Source: an uncultured Lachnospiraceae bacterium (GTDB lineage Bacteria > Bacillota > Clostridia > Lachnospirales > Lachnospiraceae). From it: a stretch of DNA of 64,000 nucleotides. The notes below the pieces were generated by a model. That model was not told where the DNA came from and ran no database searches. It worked only from the letters and a program-made list of their open reading frames with translations. Below, piece by piece: positions 8,829 through 17,787 of this stretch; the first letter of the stretch is position 1; each line of letters opens with the position of its first letter. Position numbers and translations under genes: made by a program. The stretch spans positions 1-64,000 of the forward strand of contig CAJTOO010000008.1 in NCBI GenBank assembly GCA_910577735.1, read 5' to 3'.

Positions 8829-10730
8829 ATGGGAAAAAATCTGTCATCAGAGACAGCACGAAAACGAATCATAAATGGAATATCCCTCCTGCTTGCCGGC
8901 ATAAATATAACCTTAGTGGGAACCATGAGCAGGTTCCTGCGTGAAATGCTGATAGCGAACGCGCAGTACGGGATATGCAAGACGCCTCAAATGGTGCTTT
9001 TTATTCTGGCTGTGTTCTGGCTGGCCGGAGCCGCTGTCTTTTACAGGCTGATCCGTGGACTGCTTATTCAGACAGACAAAAGGCTGGTACGGCATGCTCT
9101 GTTTTGGGGAATGCTGCTTACTGCCTCTTACGTGATGGGAGCACGTCTGGCAGCCCATGAGACAATATTTGGCGGTGCAGGATATGTGTTAATGTATCTT
9201 GCGGCAGCAGTATGTCTGGCTGTGCCGGCGGCTTCCTGTATAGCGCCGTTTTTAAGGAATAGGACATCTTCCGGGGAAGCGGAGAGGCCTTTGCAGAAAA
9301 AGCATCCATTGTGGCAGGCGGGCCTGTTTTACGGTATGGTGATTTTCTTATGCTGGCTGCCGGTATTTCTGGCCTATTATCCTTCTGTCTTTGCCTATGA
9401 TGCGGAAGGACAGCTGTACCAGGTGATCGCCGGCGATTACAGCACACATCACCCGCTTCTGCATACCTTATTTTTAGGAGCTTTTTTTAAGCTGGGCGGT
9501 GTGCTGGGATCGTATTCTGCAGGCATGGCGCTTCATTCAATTGTGCAGATGATATTACTGGCTGCTGCGTTTGCCTTTGTACTTTCCTATCTGTATGAAA
9601 AAGGAATTTCCAGGTGGCAGCGTATGCTGCTGCTGGCCTTTTATGCGCTGTTTCCGACGAACTCGGTTCTTTCTTTGAGCACAACCAAGGACGTACTGTT
9701 CTCGGCTCTTGTACTGCTTTACACGATGCTGCTCTACTATATGATATGTGATAAAAAGATGCAGGTTGATAAGAGGGATGGGGCGGCCTGTGTGATTCTC
9801 TCGGTGTTGTTGCTGCTGTTTCGCAACAATGCGGTGTATGCCTTTTTGGTCAGCATGCCGCTTGTGTATGCGGGATACCGTAAATGGCAGATCGGAGAGG
9901 AAAAGGCACAAAGTGCCTCTTTCGGCGCCAGAACTTATCTGGTGTTGTCTATAGCGGCTTTGCTCTTCTTTGCAGTGTGCAGTGCAGGGCTTCGGACAGC
10001 AACACATGCCCACAGCGGCAGCCCCAGGGAGATGCTCAGTGTGCCGCTGCAGCAGATGGCGCGCACCAGAGTCAAGGAAGAACAACGGATAGACCCGGCA
10101 CTCAGGAAAGAGTTGGAAAAGTACATTCCTGCAGAGTGGGTTTTTGCGGCATATGATCCGCATCTGGCGGATCCTGTCAAGAACCGGGCAGTCATTCATG
10201 ATGATCCGGCAGGCCTGATAGAAACCTGGGTGAAGCTGGGAATGCGTCACCTGGATGTTTATGTGGATGCCTTTCTGGATAATTGTGTGGGCTGCTGGTA
10301 TCTGGAAGATATTTCCCATGCACAGATTTACGGCATTGGAACGGAGAGCGGCTTTGGCTATCTGTCCACGGATAACCGTACCATGCCGGCGGGATGCGAG
10401 ATCATTCCGCACAGCTATTTGCCGGGGCTTCGCAGTCTGTTGGAGAAGATTGTATCTGATAATCAGTATCAGAGGATTCCGGTACTGCGGATTATCTTTG
10501 CGCCGGCTTTTTACTGGTGGATGCTGTGCATATATATGGCTGTGGCGGTGTATCGCAGAAAGTATATTATGTTGCTGCCGGTATGCTTCCTGGGGGCATA
10601 TTATCTCACGCTCCTGTTGTCCCCTGCCGTGTTGATACGCTATATGTATCCCTTTGTGGTGACAGTGCCCGCAATATGTTGTTGCATGAGCCGTGATTTG
10701 ACTAAAAAAGACAGTGAAAATACACAATAA
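8829..10730 (+). CDS. DUF6020 family polytopic membrane protein
   Basis: A 633-residue integral membrane protein with many hydrophobic helices along its length. It resembles the DUF6020 family, whose layout recalls GT-C type membrane glycosyltransferases. The block SVFAYDAEGQLYQVIAGDYS (residues ~190-210) and HHPLLHTLFLGAFFK just after it form a conserved loop of acidic and His residues, where a lipid-sugar donor could bind. Start ATG 8829 follows AAAAGGA; the longer in-frame start upstream has no site. The large outside loop (residues ~400-560) is soluble. Substrate and acceptor are unknown. Confidence 0.78.
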   Translation: MGKNLSSETARKRIINGISLLLAGINITLVGTMSRFLREMLIANAQYGICKTPQMVLFILAVFWLAGAAVFYRLIRGLLIQTDKRLVRHALFWGMLLTASYVMGARLAAHETIFGGAGYVLMYLAAAVCLAVPAASCIAPFLRNRTSSGEAERPLQKKHPLWQAGLFYGMVIFLCWLPVFLAYYPSVFAYDAEGQLYQVIAGDYSTHHPLLHTLFLGAFFKLGGVLGSYSAGMALHSIVQMILLAAAFAFVLSYLYEKGISRWQRMLLLAFYALFPTNSVLSLSTTKDVLFSALVLLYTMLLYYMICDKKMQVDKRDGAACVILSVLLLLFRNNAVYAFLVSMPLVYAGYRKWQIGEEKAQSASFGARTYLVLSIAALLFFAVCSAGLRTATHAHSGSPREMLSVPLQQMARTRVKEEQRIDPALRKELEKYIPAEWVFAAYDPHLADPVKNRAVIHDDPAGLIETWVKLGMRHLDVYVDAFLDNCVGCWYLEDISHAQIYGIGTESGFGYLSTDNRTMPAGCEIIPHSYLPGLRSLLEKIVSDNQYQRIPVLRIIFAPAFYWWMLCIYMAVAVYRRKYIMLLPVCFLGAYYLTLLLSPAVLIRYMYPFVVTVPAICCCMSRDLTKKDSENTQ

Positions 10731-10764
10731 ATTATTAAAATTTATTAAAATTTTGTGAATAATA

Positions 10765-10793
10765 TACATTCCAACAAGGAAATATGATATAAT
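10765..10793 (+). promoter_or_regulatory. Extended -10 promoter for the alarmone synthetase
   Basis: TGATATAAT (an extended -10, TATAAT at 10788-10793) with a weak TACATT at -35 and a 17-base spacer. It lies ~108 bases before the GTG start at 10901. The region before it is very AT-rich. Confidence 0.6.
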
Positions 10794-10900
10794 GTACACA
10801 ATAGCAATGAGCAGTGCCGCTTCTTCAATCGGGCAAAGGAATTTAGAACATACTGCAAAAGAAAATAAAAAGTAAGAAGTAATCGGGGGATCGGTAAAAG

Positions 10901-11560
10901 GTGGAAGTTATTGTAGACAGGGACAGGGACGGAGATATTGACAGTTGGAAAGAGGTCCAGCTGATTTATAATTCTGCCCTGAAACAGATTTCAACGAAGT
11001 TAGAAATTTTAAATGATGAGTTTCAGCATGTGCATCGGTACAATCCCATTGAGCATATCAAATGGCGCATCAAGACACCGGAGAGTATCGTCAAGAAGCT
11101 AAAGAAGCATGGTTATGAGTCCACCATAGATAACATGGTGAGATATGTCAATGATATTGCAGGCATCCGCGTAATCTGCTCTTTTTCATCGGATATTTAT
11201 CAGATTGCAGAGATGATAAGCAACCAGAAAGATATCCGTGTCATTTCAGTCAAGGATTATATTGTGAATCCTAAGTCCAGCGGTTATAAGAGCTATCATA
11301 TGCTGGTGACGGTGCCGGTTTATCTGTCTGACCGGATTGCAGATGCGAAGGTGGAGATTCAGATCAGAACGGTTGCAATGGATTTCTGGGCCAGTCTGGA
11401 GCATAAGATTCACTATAAGTTCGAGGGAAATGCACCGGAACATATCAAGGAGCAGCTGGTGGAATGTGCCCAGATGGTGGCAGCGCTGGATGCCAGAATG
11501 ATGTCTCTGAATGAAGAAATCCTGCATCTTGAGCAGGAGGGACAGGAGCAGAGAGATTAG
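10901..11560 (+). CDS. relQ: Small alarmone synthetase (GTP pyrophosphokinase, RelQ/YjbM type)
   Basis: A 219-residue single-domain RelA/SpoT synthetase that moves pyrophosphate from ATP to GTP or GDP, making (p)ppGpp. Motifs visible in order: WRIKTPESIVKKLKK (ATP side, residues ~48-62), YVNDIAGIRVIC (~77-88), GYKSYHMLVTV (~128-138) and EIQIRTVAMDFWASLEHKI (~151-169), which carries the catalytic Glu. There is no hydrolase or regulatory domain, so it is a small synthetase rather than Rel. The GTG start at 10901 follows a GGGGGA run. It is transcribed alone and ends at a hairpin. Confidence 0.92.
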   Translation: MEVIVDRDRDGDIDSWKEVQLIYNSALKQISTKLEILNDEFQHVHRYNPIEHIKWRIKTPESIVKKLKKHGYESTIDNMVRYVNDIAGIRVICSFSSDIYQIAEMISNQKDIRVISVKDYIVNPKSSGYKSYHMLVTVPVYLSDRIADAKVEIQIRTVAMDFWASLEHKIHYKFEGNAPEHIKEQLVECAQMVAALDARMMSLNEEILHLEQEGQEQRD

Positions 11561-11586
11561 AAAACAGAATATAGAATAGATAAATG

Positions 11587-11618
11587 AAAGAGGGGCATAT
11601 GGTCTCTCTTTTAGTTTT
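11587..11618 (+). terminator. Terminator after the alarmone synthetase
   Basis: A ten-pair stem (AAAGAGGGGC with GTCTCTCTTT, two G-U pairs, five-base loop) followed by TTAGTTTT. Confidence 0.65.
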
Positions 11619-11997
11619 GGCATCAGGATGCACTAAGAAGCAGGGTATCTGCAGCAGGAGTATTGATCCATAAAATGAGGAGTGCCCAGGTACCTTTCGG
11701 CACCCGGGCTATTATGAAAAATTTATCTATGTGTGTAATGATAACACTACATTTTGTCTCATTTGGTATGAAAGGTAAATTCCTTCGGCATGAAACCTGC
11801 GAGCTCTGCTTTGTGGACTCGGACGAACGAAGAAATCTCCTGTTCGATAAATAGAGTATACTTCGTAAATATGAATAAACTATGAACGCGGTGTAAAGTT
11901 ATCGTTAATATTTACAAATTAACGGAAAAGCGAGGAGAAAAAATATGCAATATGCACAAATAAAATAATGCCGTTTCAAGGAAAAGTCTTTTATTTG
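11619..11997. other. Intergenic region without a supported gene
   Basis: About 380 bases with no convincing gene. An imperfect hairpin (GCCC-GGT / ACC-GGGC at about 11686-11712) and an open frame at 11663-11854 are present; the frame has no ribosome site and no family signal. A seven-codon frame with a GAGGAG site starts at 11944 and may be chance. Confidence 0.4.
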
Positions 11998-12026
11998 TTG
12001 TCATCGCGGTAGAAAGGTGTTAAAAT
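11998..12026 (+). promoter_or_regulatory. Promoter for the coiled-coil / M23 pair
   Basis: TTGTCA at 11998-12003, 17-base spacer, TAAAAT at 12021-12026, 71 bases before the start at 12098. Confidence 0.6.
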
Positions 12027-12097
12027 GCAAACATGATTTTATGATAAGATAAGGATAATATTGGATACCATGTTGGGGGAAAAGATGGAGGCACACA

Positions 12098-12598
12098 ATG
12101 GACACATTTATTGATAAACTGGCACAGAAAAGAAATGCCCAGGAAATGATACGTGCTAATTCTGCGGCGGAAGCTGCCAGGATGGAGCAGATGCAGAACC
12201 AGTTAAAAGCCTATGACGAGATCATGCAGGAAATACGCAAAGTAAATCTGAAGACTTCTGAGAATGTGACAGAAGTGAAAAAAGTTCTTGCGGAGTGCAT
12301 GAATAAATTGGACAATATTGAGACGGGCAGTGCACAGACCGCGGAGGCAGAGCAGACTCTTGCACAGGTGAAAACGCTTTTAGAAGAGCGGTTCAAGCAA
12401 TCTGAAGATTTTGCCCACAAAGAAAATGTGAAAGTATACCGCAATGTACAGGCCGCTTTTACGGAGGAACTGGGCAGAAAGACAGCGGAAGTTAAGGGCA
12501 GTAAGGCGCTTCTTCCCGTCTGTGTCCTGATACTGATCGGGGTGATCGCAGATATCGTGATCAATCTCATCCCCATCATCAATGGTTTTATGAGATGA
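12098..12598 (+). CDS. Coiled-coil protein with C-terminal membrane anchor
   Basis: A 166-residue protein of unknown function. Residues ~5-130 are charged and helical with heptad-like spacing (for example VTEVKKVLAECMNKLDNIE), suggesting a coiled coil. Residues ~140-160 (LLPVCVLILIGVIADIVINL) form a single membrane helix close to the end, so the protein is probably tail-anchored with its coiled coil in the cytoplasm. GGAGG precedes ATG 12098. The stop overlaps the start of the M23 protein gene (ATGA), suggesting a partner role in envelope remodelling. This last step is inference. Confidence 0.78.
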   Translation: MDTFIDKLAQKRNAQEMIRANSAAEAARMEQMQNQLKAYDEIMQEIRKVNLKTSENVTEVKKVLAECMNKLDNIETGSAQTAEAEQTLAQVKTLLEERFKQSEDFAHKENVKVYRNVQAAFTEELGRKTAEVKGSKALLPVCVLILIGVIADIVINLIPIINGFMR

Positions 12599-14181
12599 AA
12601 ATAATCAGCAGACATTATAAAAAAATGAAAATTGCATATATTAAGGTTGCGGTGCTTGCGATCATCGCAGCCGCCTTTTGCCTGCCTCATATGCAGCGTC
12701 TTGAGAGTACCGGCGATAATATCTTTACGGTGTACCTAAATGGCACGCAGGTGGGCATCATGGGCGATATTGAGGAAGCGGACGACTGTCTGATTGCGGC
12801 CAGGAAAAGGCTTGCGGGCAGCAGTGATGAAATGGTGCTTGCAGAGAGCGAAATGACTTTTGAGGGCGATGAGGTGCTCTGGGGCACTGTAGATGACGAT
12901 GGTGTCATAATTTCCAATATGGTAACGGCCATGCGGGGCAGCGTGAAGGAAACGCTCAACCGTTCTTATACGGTAAAGATTAATGAGTATACGGTAAATC
13001 TTGCCAGTACGCAGGAGGTGCTTGCACTTTTGCAGGCTTCTATTAAGAAGTACGATGGTGAGAACACCTACAATGTGGATCTGGTGTTAGACTCTGAGAG
13101 AGAGTTAAATGTGCTTACCACTCAGATTTACTCTACGGAGGAGCAGAAAGAGAAAGAGGAAGAAGAGGCCGAGGAGGTCATGACCAGTGTCGGTATTAAC
13201 GCTGCGATTGATGAGATGTTTCAAGACATCGAGCCGGCGGCAGAGAAAGATTTTTCTGATTATGAACTGGGGCTTTTGTCCCTGGAATTTGGTGATACAG
13301 TGGAAGTGGTGGAAGCCTATCTTCAGGATTATGAGTTAACGCCTCTCTCCCAGGCCATTGATGAAGTCACCAAGGATCAGGAAAAGGAGCAGATTTATGA
13401 AGTGGTATCGGGGGATACGCTCTCACAGATTGCGGAGAAGAATGAGATTCCGCTGGCAGATCTGGTAGCGATGAACGAGACCATTGAAAGTGAAAACTCC
13501 ATGATCCGTGTGGGGGACGAGCTGATCGTGACGGTGCCGGAACCAGAGCTTTCCGTAGAACGTGTGGAGCAGATGTATTACGAAGAGGATTACGAGGCAG
13601 AGATTGTCTATGTGGATAATGACGACTGGTATACCAACCAGACGCAGACACTGCAGGAACCCTCTGCAGGACACCGTAAGGTGGTGGCCGATGTGTTTTA
13701 CCGCAATAAGGAAGAAGTGAGCAGGGAGATTCTGAAAGAGGAAATCACTTATGAGGCGGTGCCTAAAGTGGTGGAACGTGGTACGAAGATTCCGCCTACC
13801 TATATCAAACCGATCTCCGGCGGCAGACTGACTTCCAATTTCGGCAGAAGAAAGGCGCCTACCAGAGGTGCCAGCACCTATCATAAAGGCGTGGACTGGG
13901 CGACACCGGTCGGCACGGCTGTCATGGCATCCTCCACAGGAACTGTGGCGAAGGCCGGCTGGGGCAGCGGTTATGGTTATGTGGTCTATATCAATCATGC
14001 AGATGGCAGACAGACCAGATATGGCCATTTGAGCAAGGTCCTGGTATCTCAGGGACAGACGGTGACCCAGGGACAGAAGATTGCCTTAAGCGGTAATACC
14101 GGTGTAAGTACAGGACCCCATGTGCACTTTGAGGTGCTGATCAACGGCAGTCAGGTGAACCCCTTCGACTACCTGAATTAA
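12595..14181 (+). CDS. Membrane-anchored M23 peptidase with LysM and G5 domains
   Basis: A 528-residue envelope protein. Residues ~12-30 form a signal or anchor helix. A LysM peptidoglycan-binding domain lies at ~267-313 (YEVVSGDTLSQIAEKN), a G5 domain at ~330-395 and an M23 metallopeptidase domain at ~408-528. The zinc ligands are visible: His430 and Asp434 in HKGVD, and His511 in HVHFE with His509; His478 sits in YGHLS. The site is therefore complete and should cut peptidoglycan cross-bridges. The first ~260 residues are poorly conserved with an acidic linker (EEQKEKEEEEAEE). It overlaps the preceding coiled-coil gene by four bases. A second possible start is ATG 12625. Confidence 0.9.
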   Translation: MKIISRHYKKMKIAYIKVAVLAIIAAAFCLPHMQRLESTGDNIFTVYLNGTQVGIMGDIEEADDCLIAARKRLAGSSDEMVLAESEMTFEGDEVLWGTVDDDGVIISNMVTAMRGSVKETLNRSYTVKINEYTVNLASTQEVLALLQASIKKYDGENTYNVDLVLDSERELNVLTTQIYSTEEQKEKEEEEAEEVMTSVGINAAIDEMFQDIEPAAEKDFSDYELGLLSLEFGDTVEVVEAYLQDYELTPLSQAIDEVTKDQEKEQIYEVVSGDTLSQIAEKNEIPLADLVAMNETIESENSMIRVGDELIVTVPEPELSVERVEQMYYEEDYEAEIVYVDNDDWYTNQTQTLQEPSAGHRKVVADVFYRNKEEVSREILKEEITYEAVPKVVERGTKIPPTYIKPISGGRLTSNFGRRKAPTRGASTYHKGVDWATPVGTAVMASSTGTVAKAGWGSGYGYVVYINHADGRQTRYGHLSKVLVSQGQTVTQGQKIALSGNTGVSTGPHVHFEVLINGSQVNPFDYLN

Positions 14182-14183
14182 TC

Positions 14184-14217
14184 TGCCCATTTACAAATGG
14201 GCAAATTATGGTATACT
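14184..14217 (+). promoter_or_regulatory. murA promoter overlapped by a palindrome
   Basis: TTTACA (14190-14195), 16-base spacer, TATACT (14212-14217). A perfect palindrome, TGCCCATTT then AAATGGGCA sharing its centre (14184-14203), covers the -35 box. It could be the stem ending the M23 gene or an operator. No T run follows it. Confidence 0.55.
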
Positions 14218-14264
14218 GATAGTTATATGTTTGGCATTTTTGTGTGAGAAAGGCAATAACATAA

Positions 14265-15557
14265 ATGGAACAATATGCGATTAAAGGTGGGAATCCGTTA
14301 GTCGGCGAGGTGGAGATAGGCGGTGCCAAGAATGCGGCGCTGGCAATTCTGGCAGCCGCCATCATGACGGATGAAACCGTATTGATAGAAAATGTGCCTG
14401 ATGTCAGAGATACCAATGTGATGATGCAGGCGATGGAGAGTATAGGCGTTGTTGTGAACCGGGTGGACAGGCATACGGTGAAGATCAATGCCTCACAGGT
14501 TCACGATCTGGTGATTGAGGACGATTATATTAAGAAGATCAGGGCTTCTTACTATCTGTTAGGAGCGCTGCTTGGCAAATACAGTAAGGCGGAGGTGGCT
14601 CTTCCGGGCGGCTGTAACATAGGACTTCGCCCGATAGACCAGCATATCAAGGGATTCCGTGCATTGGGCGCCAATGTCAGGATTGAACACGGCCTGATTA
14701 TCACGGAGGCTGATAAATTAAAAGGAAACCATATCTACATGGATGTGGTGACTGTGGGCGCTACCATGAATGTGATGATGGCAGCTGTCATGGCAGAGGG
14801 ACAGACTGTGATTGAAAATGCGGCCAAAGAGCCTCATGTGGTAGATCTGGCAAACTTTTTAAACAGTATGGGAGCCAATATCAAGGGTGCGGGTACAGAT
14901 GTGATTCGTATCAGAGGTGTGGTGAAATTACATGGTACGGAATATGGCATTATTCCGGATCAGATTGAAGCGGGCACATTTATGTTTGCGGCGGCAGTGA
15001 CCAAAGGAGATGTAACGGTTAAGAATGTGATTCCCAAGCATTTAGAGTCTATCAGCGCCAAATTGTTAGAGATCGGCTGCGAGATAGAGGAGTCCGACGA
15101 CGCCGTGCGCGTGGTGGCGGCTAAGCCTCTTGGGCATACGCATGTGAAGACATTGCCTTATCCCGGATTTCCAACGGATATGCAGCCGCAGATTACTGTG
15201 GCGCTGGGGCTTTCTGCGGGAACCAGTATTGTAACGGAGAGTATTTTCGAGAATCGTTTTAAATATGTGGACGAGCTTACCTGTATGGGAGCCAATATCA
15301 AGGTGGAGAGCAACACCGCTATCATTGACGGTGTGCCCAAGTACACGGGGGCGAACATTACGGCGCCTGATTTGCGTGCAGGTGCAGCGCTTGTCATTGC
15401 CGGTCTTGCAGCGGATGGGATTACCACGGTGGATGATATCAAGTATATCGAGCGCGGTTATGAGGATTTTCATCTGAAACTGCAGAGCCTGGGAGCGCAG
15501 ATCGATCTGGTGACGACAGATCGGGATCTGCAGAAATTTAAGTTGAAAGTCGGTTGA
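14265..15557 (+). CDS. murA: UDP-N-acetylglucosamine 1-carboxyvinyltransferase MurA
   Basis: A 430-residue enzyme that adds enolpyruvate from PEP to UDP-GlcNAc, the first committed step of peptidoglycan synthesis in the cytoplasm. The conserved Lys22-Asn23 lie in GGAKNAALAIL. The catalytic Cys117 is present in LPGGCNIG (C115 in E. coli numbering), so the enzyme should be fosfomycin-sensitive rather than the Asp type. Length is typical. ATG 14265 follows GAGAAAGG. It has its own promoter. Firmicutes often carry two MurA paralogues; which one this is cannot be told here. Confidence 0.95.
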   Translation: MEQYAIKGGNPLVGEVEIGGAKNAALAILAAAIMTDETVLIENVPDVRDTNVMMQAMESIGVVVNRVDRHTVKINASQVHDLVIEDDYIKKIRASYYLLGALLGKYSKAEVALPGGCNIGLRPIDQHIKGFRALGANVRIEHGLIITEADKLKGNHIYMDVVTVGATMNVMMAAVMAEGQTVIENAAKEPHVVDLANFLNSMGANIKGAGTDVIRIRGVVKLHGTEYGIIPDQIEAGTFMFAAAVTKGDVTVKNVIPKHLESISAKLLEIGCEIEESDDAVRVVAAKPLGHTHVKTLPYPGFPTDMQPQITVALGLSAGTSIVTESIFENRFKYVDELTCMGANIKVESNTAIIDGVPKYTGANITAPDLRAGAALVIAGLAADGITTVDDIKYIERGYEDFHLKLQSLGAQIDLVTTDRDLQKFKLKVG

Positions 15558-15565
15558 TTTTTATA

Positions 15566-15594
15566 TTGACAGAATCCCTCTGAGGGTGTATTGT
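15566..15594 (+). promoter_or_regulatory. Promoter of the SAM riboswitch-metK transcript
   Basis: TTGACA (15566-15571), 17-base spacer, TATTGT (15589-15594), 36 bases before the riboswitch. Confidence 0.65.
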
Positions 15595-15629
15595 ATCTAC
15601 AGATATGAAAATTCCATATTGTAAGTTTT

Positions 15630-15741
15630 CTCTTATTCAGAGTGGTGGAGATACAGAGGATCTATGAAGCCACGGCAACCCCTTGTGAGGAAGGTGCCAA
15701 CCTGAGCGAAATGCTGTCACAGACAGATCGAACAATAAGAG
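15630..15741 (+). promoter_or_regulatory. SAM-I (S-box) riboswitch
   Basis: The conserved S-box core is readable: CTCTTATT opening P1 at 15630-15637, AGAGTGGTGGAG, GAAGCCACGGCAACC, GGTGCCAACCTGAGCGA and the closing AATAAGAG at 15734-15741. SAM binding to this aptamer normally switches off downstream expression, so the metK gene product (SAM) feeds back on its own synthesis. Confidence 0.95.
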
Positions 15742-15761
15742 GATTTGATTATCGACTGTCA

Positions 15762-15800
15762 AGTCCGCTTATTTCGTGAGAAATCAGCGGACTACTTTAA
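15762..15800 (+). terminator. Expression-platform hairpin of the SAM riboswitch
   Basis: AGTCCGCT (15762-15769) pairs with AGCGGACT (15786-15793), followed by ACTTTAATGTT. The U run is weak for a terminator. A second AT-rich palindrome (GATTGAAAATT / AATTTTCAATC, ~15826-15847) follows. Either may be the switch element. Confidence 0.6.
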
Positions 15801-15940
15801 TGTTCAAATACCATGAGGTAAAAGATTGAAAATTAAATTTTCAATCACGGGCTTTGTGTCTGCGTGCTGCTTGGCACAAACCTGTTCAATGCACTGTCTC
15901 AACAAAGTTGAGGCAAAAGCAGCGCAGAAATGAGGGTAAA

Positions 15941-17122
15941 ATGGAAAAAAGATTATTTACTTCAGAATCCGTAACAGAAGGACATCCTGACAAAGTCTGC
16001 GATGCCATCTCCGACGCCATTCTTGACGCCTGCATGGAGAAAGATCCCATGAGCCGTGTGGCATGTGAGACCGCAGTGTGTACAGGATTTGTGCTGGTGA
16101 CCGGTGAGATCACCACCAATGCATACGTTGATATGCAGAAGATCGTGCGCGATACCGTAAAGGAGATTGGTTACACCAAGTCCGAGTATGGCTTTGACGG
16201 CAACACCTGCGCTGTATTTGTAGCAATCGATGAGCAGTCCGCAGATATCGCTATGGGCGTGGACAAGGCTCTTGAGGCGAAGAAGGGCGAGCAGAACGAC
16301 GACCTTGACACAGGCGCCGGCGATCAGGGTATGATGTTTGGTTATGCCACCAACGAGACGGAAGAGTATATGCCGTATCCGATTGATCTGGCACATAAGC
16401 TGGCTTTACAGCTCACCAAGGTTCGTAAGGACGGCACACTGAAATATTTGAGACCTGACGGCAAGAGCCAGGTATCTGTAGAGTACGACGAGGCTGGTAA
16501 GCCGGTACGTCTTGAGGCAGTGGTATTATCCACCCAGCATGATGATGATGTGACACAGGAACAGATTCATGAGGATATTAAGAAATATGTATTTGATCCT
16601 ATTCTCCCGAAGGAGCTGGTGGACGATCAGACCAAATTCTTTATCAATCCTACAGGCCGTTTCGTAATCGGCGGACCGCACGGTGATGCAGGTCTCACAG
16701 GCCGTAAGATTATCGTGGATACATACGGCGGATATGCCCGTCACGGCGGCGGCGCTTTCTCTGGTAAGGACTGCACCAAGGTTGACCGTTCCGCAGCGTA
16801 TGCGGCACGTTATGTGGCTAAGAACATCGTAGCGGCAGGCCTTGCTGATAAGTGTGAGATCCAGCTGTCTTATGCAATCGGTGTGGCACAGCCTACTTCC
16901 ATCATGGTTGACACTTTCGGTACCGGTAAGGTCAGCGATGATAAGCTGGTGGAGATTGTGCGTGAGAACTTTGATTTAAGGCCGGCCGGTATCATCAAGA
17001 TGCTCGACCTGCGCCGTCCGATCTACAAACAGACAGCAGCTTACGGACACTTTGGCCGTAACGATCTGGATCTGCCCTGGGAGAAACTGGACAAGACAGA
17101 TGATTTGAAGATATATCTGTAA
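15941..17122 (+). CDS. metK: S-adenosylmethionine synthetase MetK
   Basis: A 393-residue enzyme that makes S-adenosylmethionine from methionine and ATP. The start is ATG 15941 after GAGGGT, giving the family N-terminus MEKRLFTSESVTEGHPDKVC; the longer upstream frame is leader RNA. Signatures include GAGDQGMMFGYA (residues ~122-133) and GGGAFSGKDCTKVDRS (~270-285), the P-loop-like phosphate-binding segment. It is monocistronic, controlled by the upstream SAM-I riboswitch and closed by a hairpin. Confidence 0.97.
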   Translation: MEKRLFTSESVTEGHPDKVCDAISDAILDACMEKDPMSRVACETAVCTGFVLVTGEITTNAYVDMQKIVRDTVKEIGYTKSEYGFDGNTCAVFVAIDEQSADIAMGVDKALEAKKGEQNDDLDTGAGDQGMMFGYATNETEEYMPYPIDLAHKLALQLTKVRKDGTLKYLRPDGKSQVSVEYDEAGKPVRLEAVVLSTQHDDDVTQEQIHEDIKKYVFDPILPKELVDDQTKFFINPTGRFVIGGPHGDAGLTGRKIIVDTYGGYARHGGGAFSGKDCTKVDRSAAYAARYVAKNIVAAGLADKCEIQLSYAIGVAQPTSIMVDTFGTGKVSDDKLVEIVRENFDLRPAGIIKMLDLRRPIYKQTAAYGHFGRNDLDLPWEKLDKTDDLKIYL

Positions 17123-17145
17123 TACGAAATAGAATGAAAAAGAAG

Positions 17146-17174
17146 TCCCTGTATCCGTATGATACAGGGATTTC
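17146..17174 (+). terminator. metK terminator
   Basis: TCCCTGTATC / GATACAGGGA with a five-base loop, followed by TTTCCTG. Confidence 0.75.
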
Positions 17175-17476
17175 CTGCTGTAAAGGGGGGAGTGTATGGG
17201 GATGGAAAATACAGGATTTTGCTGGTGGAAGTCCTAGCCAGGACCAAGGCGGCGCTCCGCAGGACCATGCATTATGACAATGTCCATCCGGAGGAGCCGG
17301 ATACGTTGACAGCAGGGAATCTTATCATGAATCTGACGGACTATAGGGTCACGAAGAGGGGAGAGGCAGTGGAACTGACGGCCAAGGAGTTTGAAATCTT
17401 AAGGCTTCTGATGCAGATCCCCCAAAAGGTGTATTCTGGTCGGGGCGTGCTTTATGACGTCTTCTTTTCCGATTGA
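17159..17476 (+). pseudogene. Remnant of an OmpR-type response regulator
   Basis: Only part of the C-terminal winged-helix domain remains: ALRRT, then GNLIMNLTDYRVTKRGEAVE, then LTAKEFEILRLLMQIPQKV, as in the DNA-binding half of OmpR/PhoB regulators. The entire receiver domain with its phosphorylated Asp is missing. The domain then breaks off where the recognition helix should begin, running into VLYDVFFSD and a stop. The open frame starts inside the metK terminator. Together with the permease fragment that follows, it looks like what is left after a deletion removed a two-component/ABC exporter locus. Confidence 0.75.
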
Positions 17477-17750
17477 TTATAATATGGCGGATCCCGTTTT
17501 CTATTTACAGATGGTGGTCAATTCCGCAGTTACGGTTTCGGTCACTCTCGTTGCCCTGTTTGTGGGTATGATGATGAAATCCACGAAAGCGACAATTGTA
17601 GCTTCCTTTGTACTGGTCTTTTTAACGCAGGGAAATATTGGTACTTTCACCCTGAGAGACAATGTTGTTTTCCTTACAATATTAATTCTTGTTTCGATTG
17701 CTTTTGCATTTTTGTCCGTCTATAAAGTGGAGACAAAGGATCTGATGTAA
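17454..17750 (+). pseudogene. C-terminal fragment of an ABC-2 type permease
   Basis: A 98-codon open frame encoding about three hydrophobic helices (VVNSAVTVSVTLVALFVGMMM, KATIVASFVLVFLTQ, VVFLTILILVSIAFAFLSVY) ending in KVETKDLM. This is the usual tail of ABC-2 permeases of bacitracin/lantibiotic-type exporters. It has no ribosome site and overlaps the regulator remnant by 23 bases in another frame. Those exporters are normally encoded beside an OmpR-type regulator, so the junction near 17445-17475 probably marks an internal deletion. It is not expected to work alone. Confidence 0.68.
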
Positions 17751-17787
17751 CATAGATGAAGATGACAGGAAGGCTGCCGGCAGAGCG

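Noticed and set aside
9555..10799. A 414-codon open frame on the minus strand across the DUF6020 gene.
   Set aside because: His/Gln/Arg-rich shadow of the real gene with no ribosome site; the plus-strand frame has clear membrane helices.
11663..11854. A 63-codon open frame in the gap after the alarmone synthetase gene.
   Set aside because: No ribosome site, no family resemblance, and it crosses an imperfect hairpin.
15854..15940. Upstream extension of metK.
   Set aside because: It reads through the riboswitch leader; ATG 15941 gives the family N-terminus.
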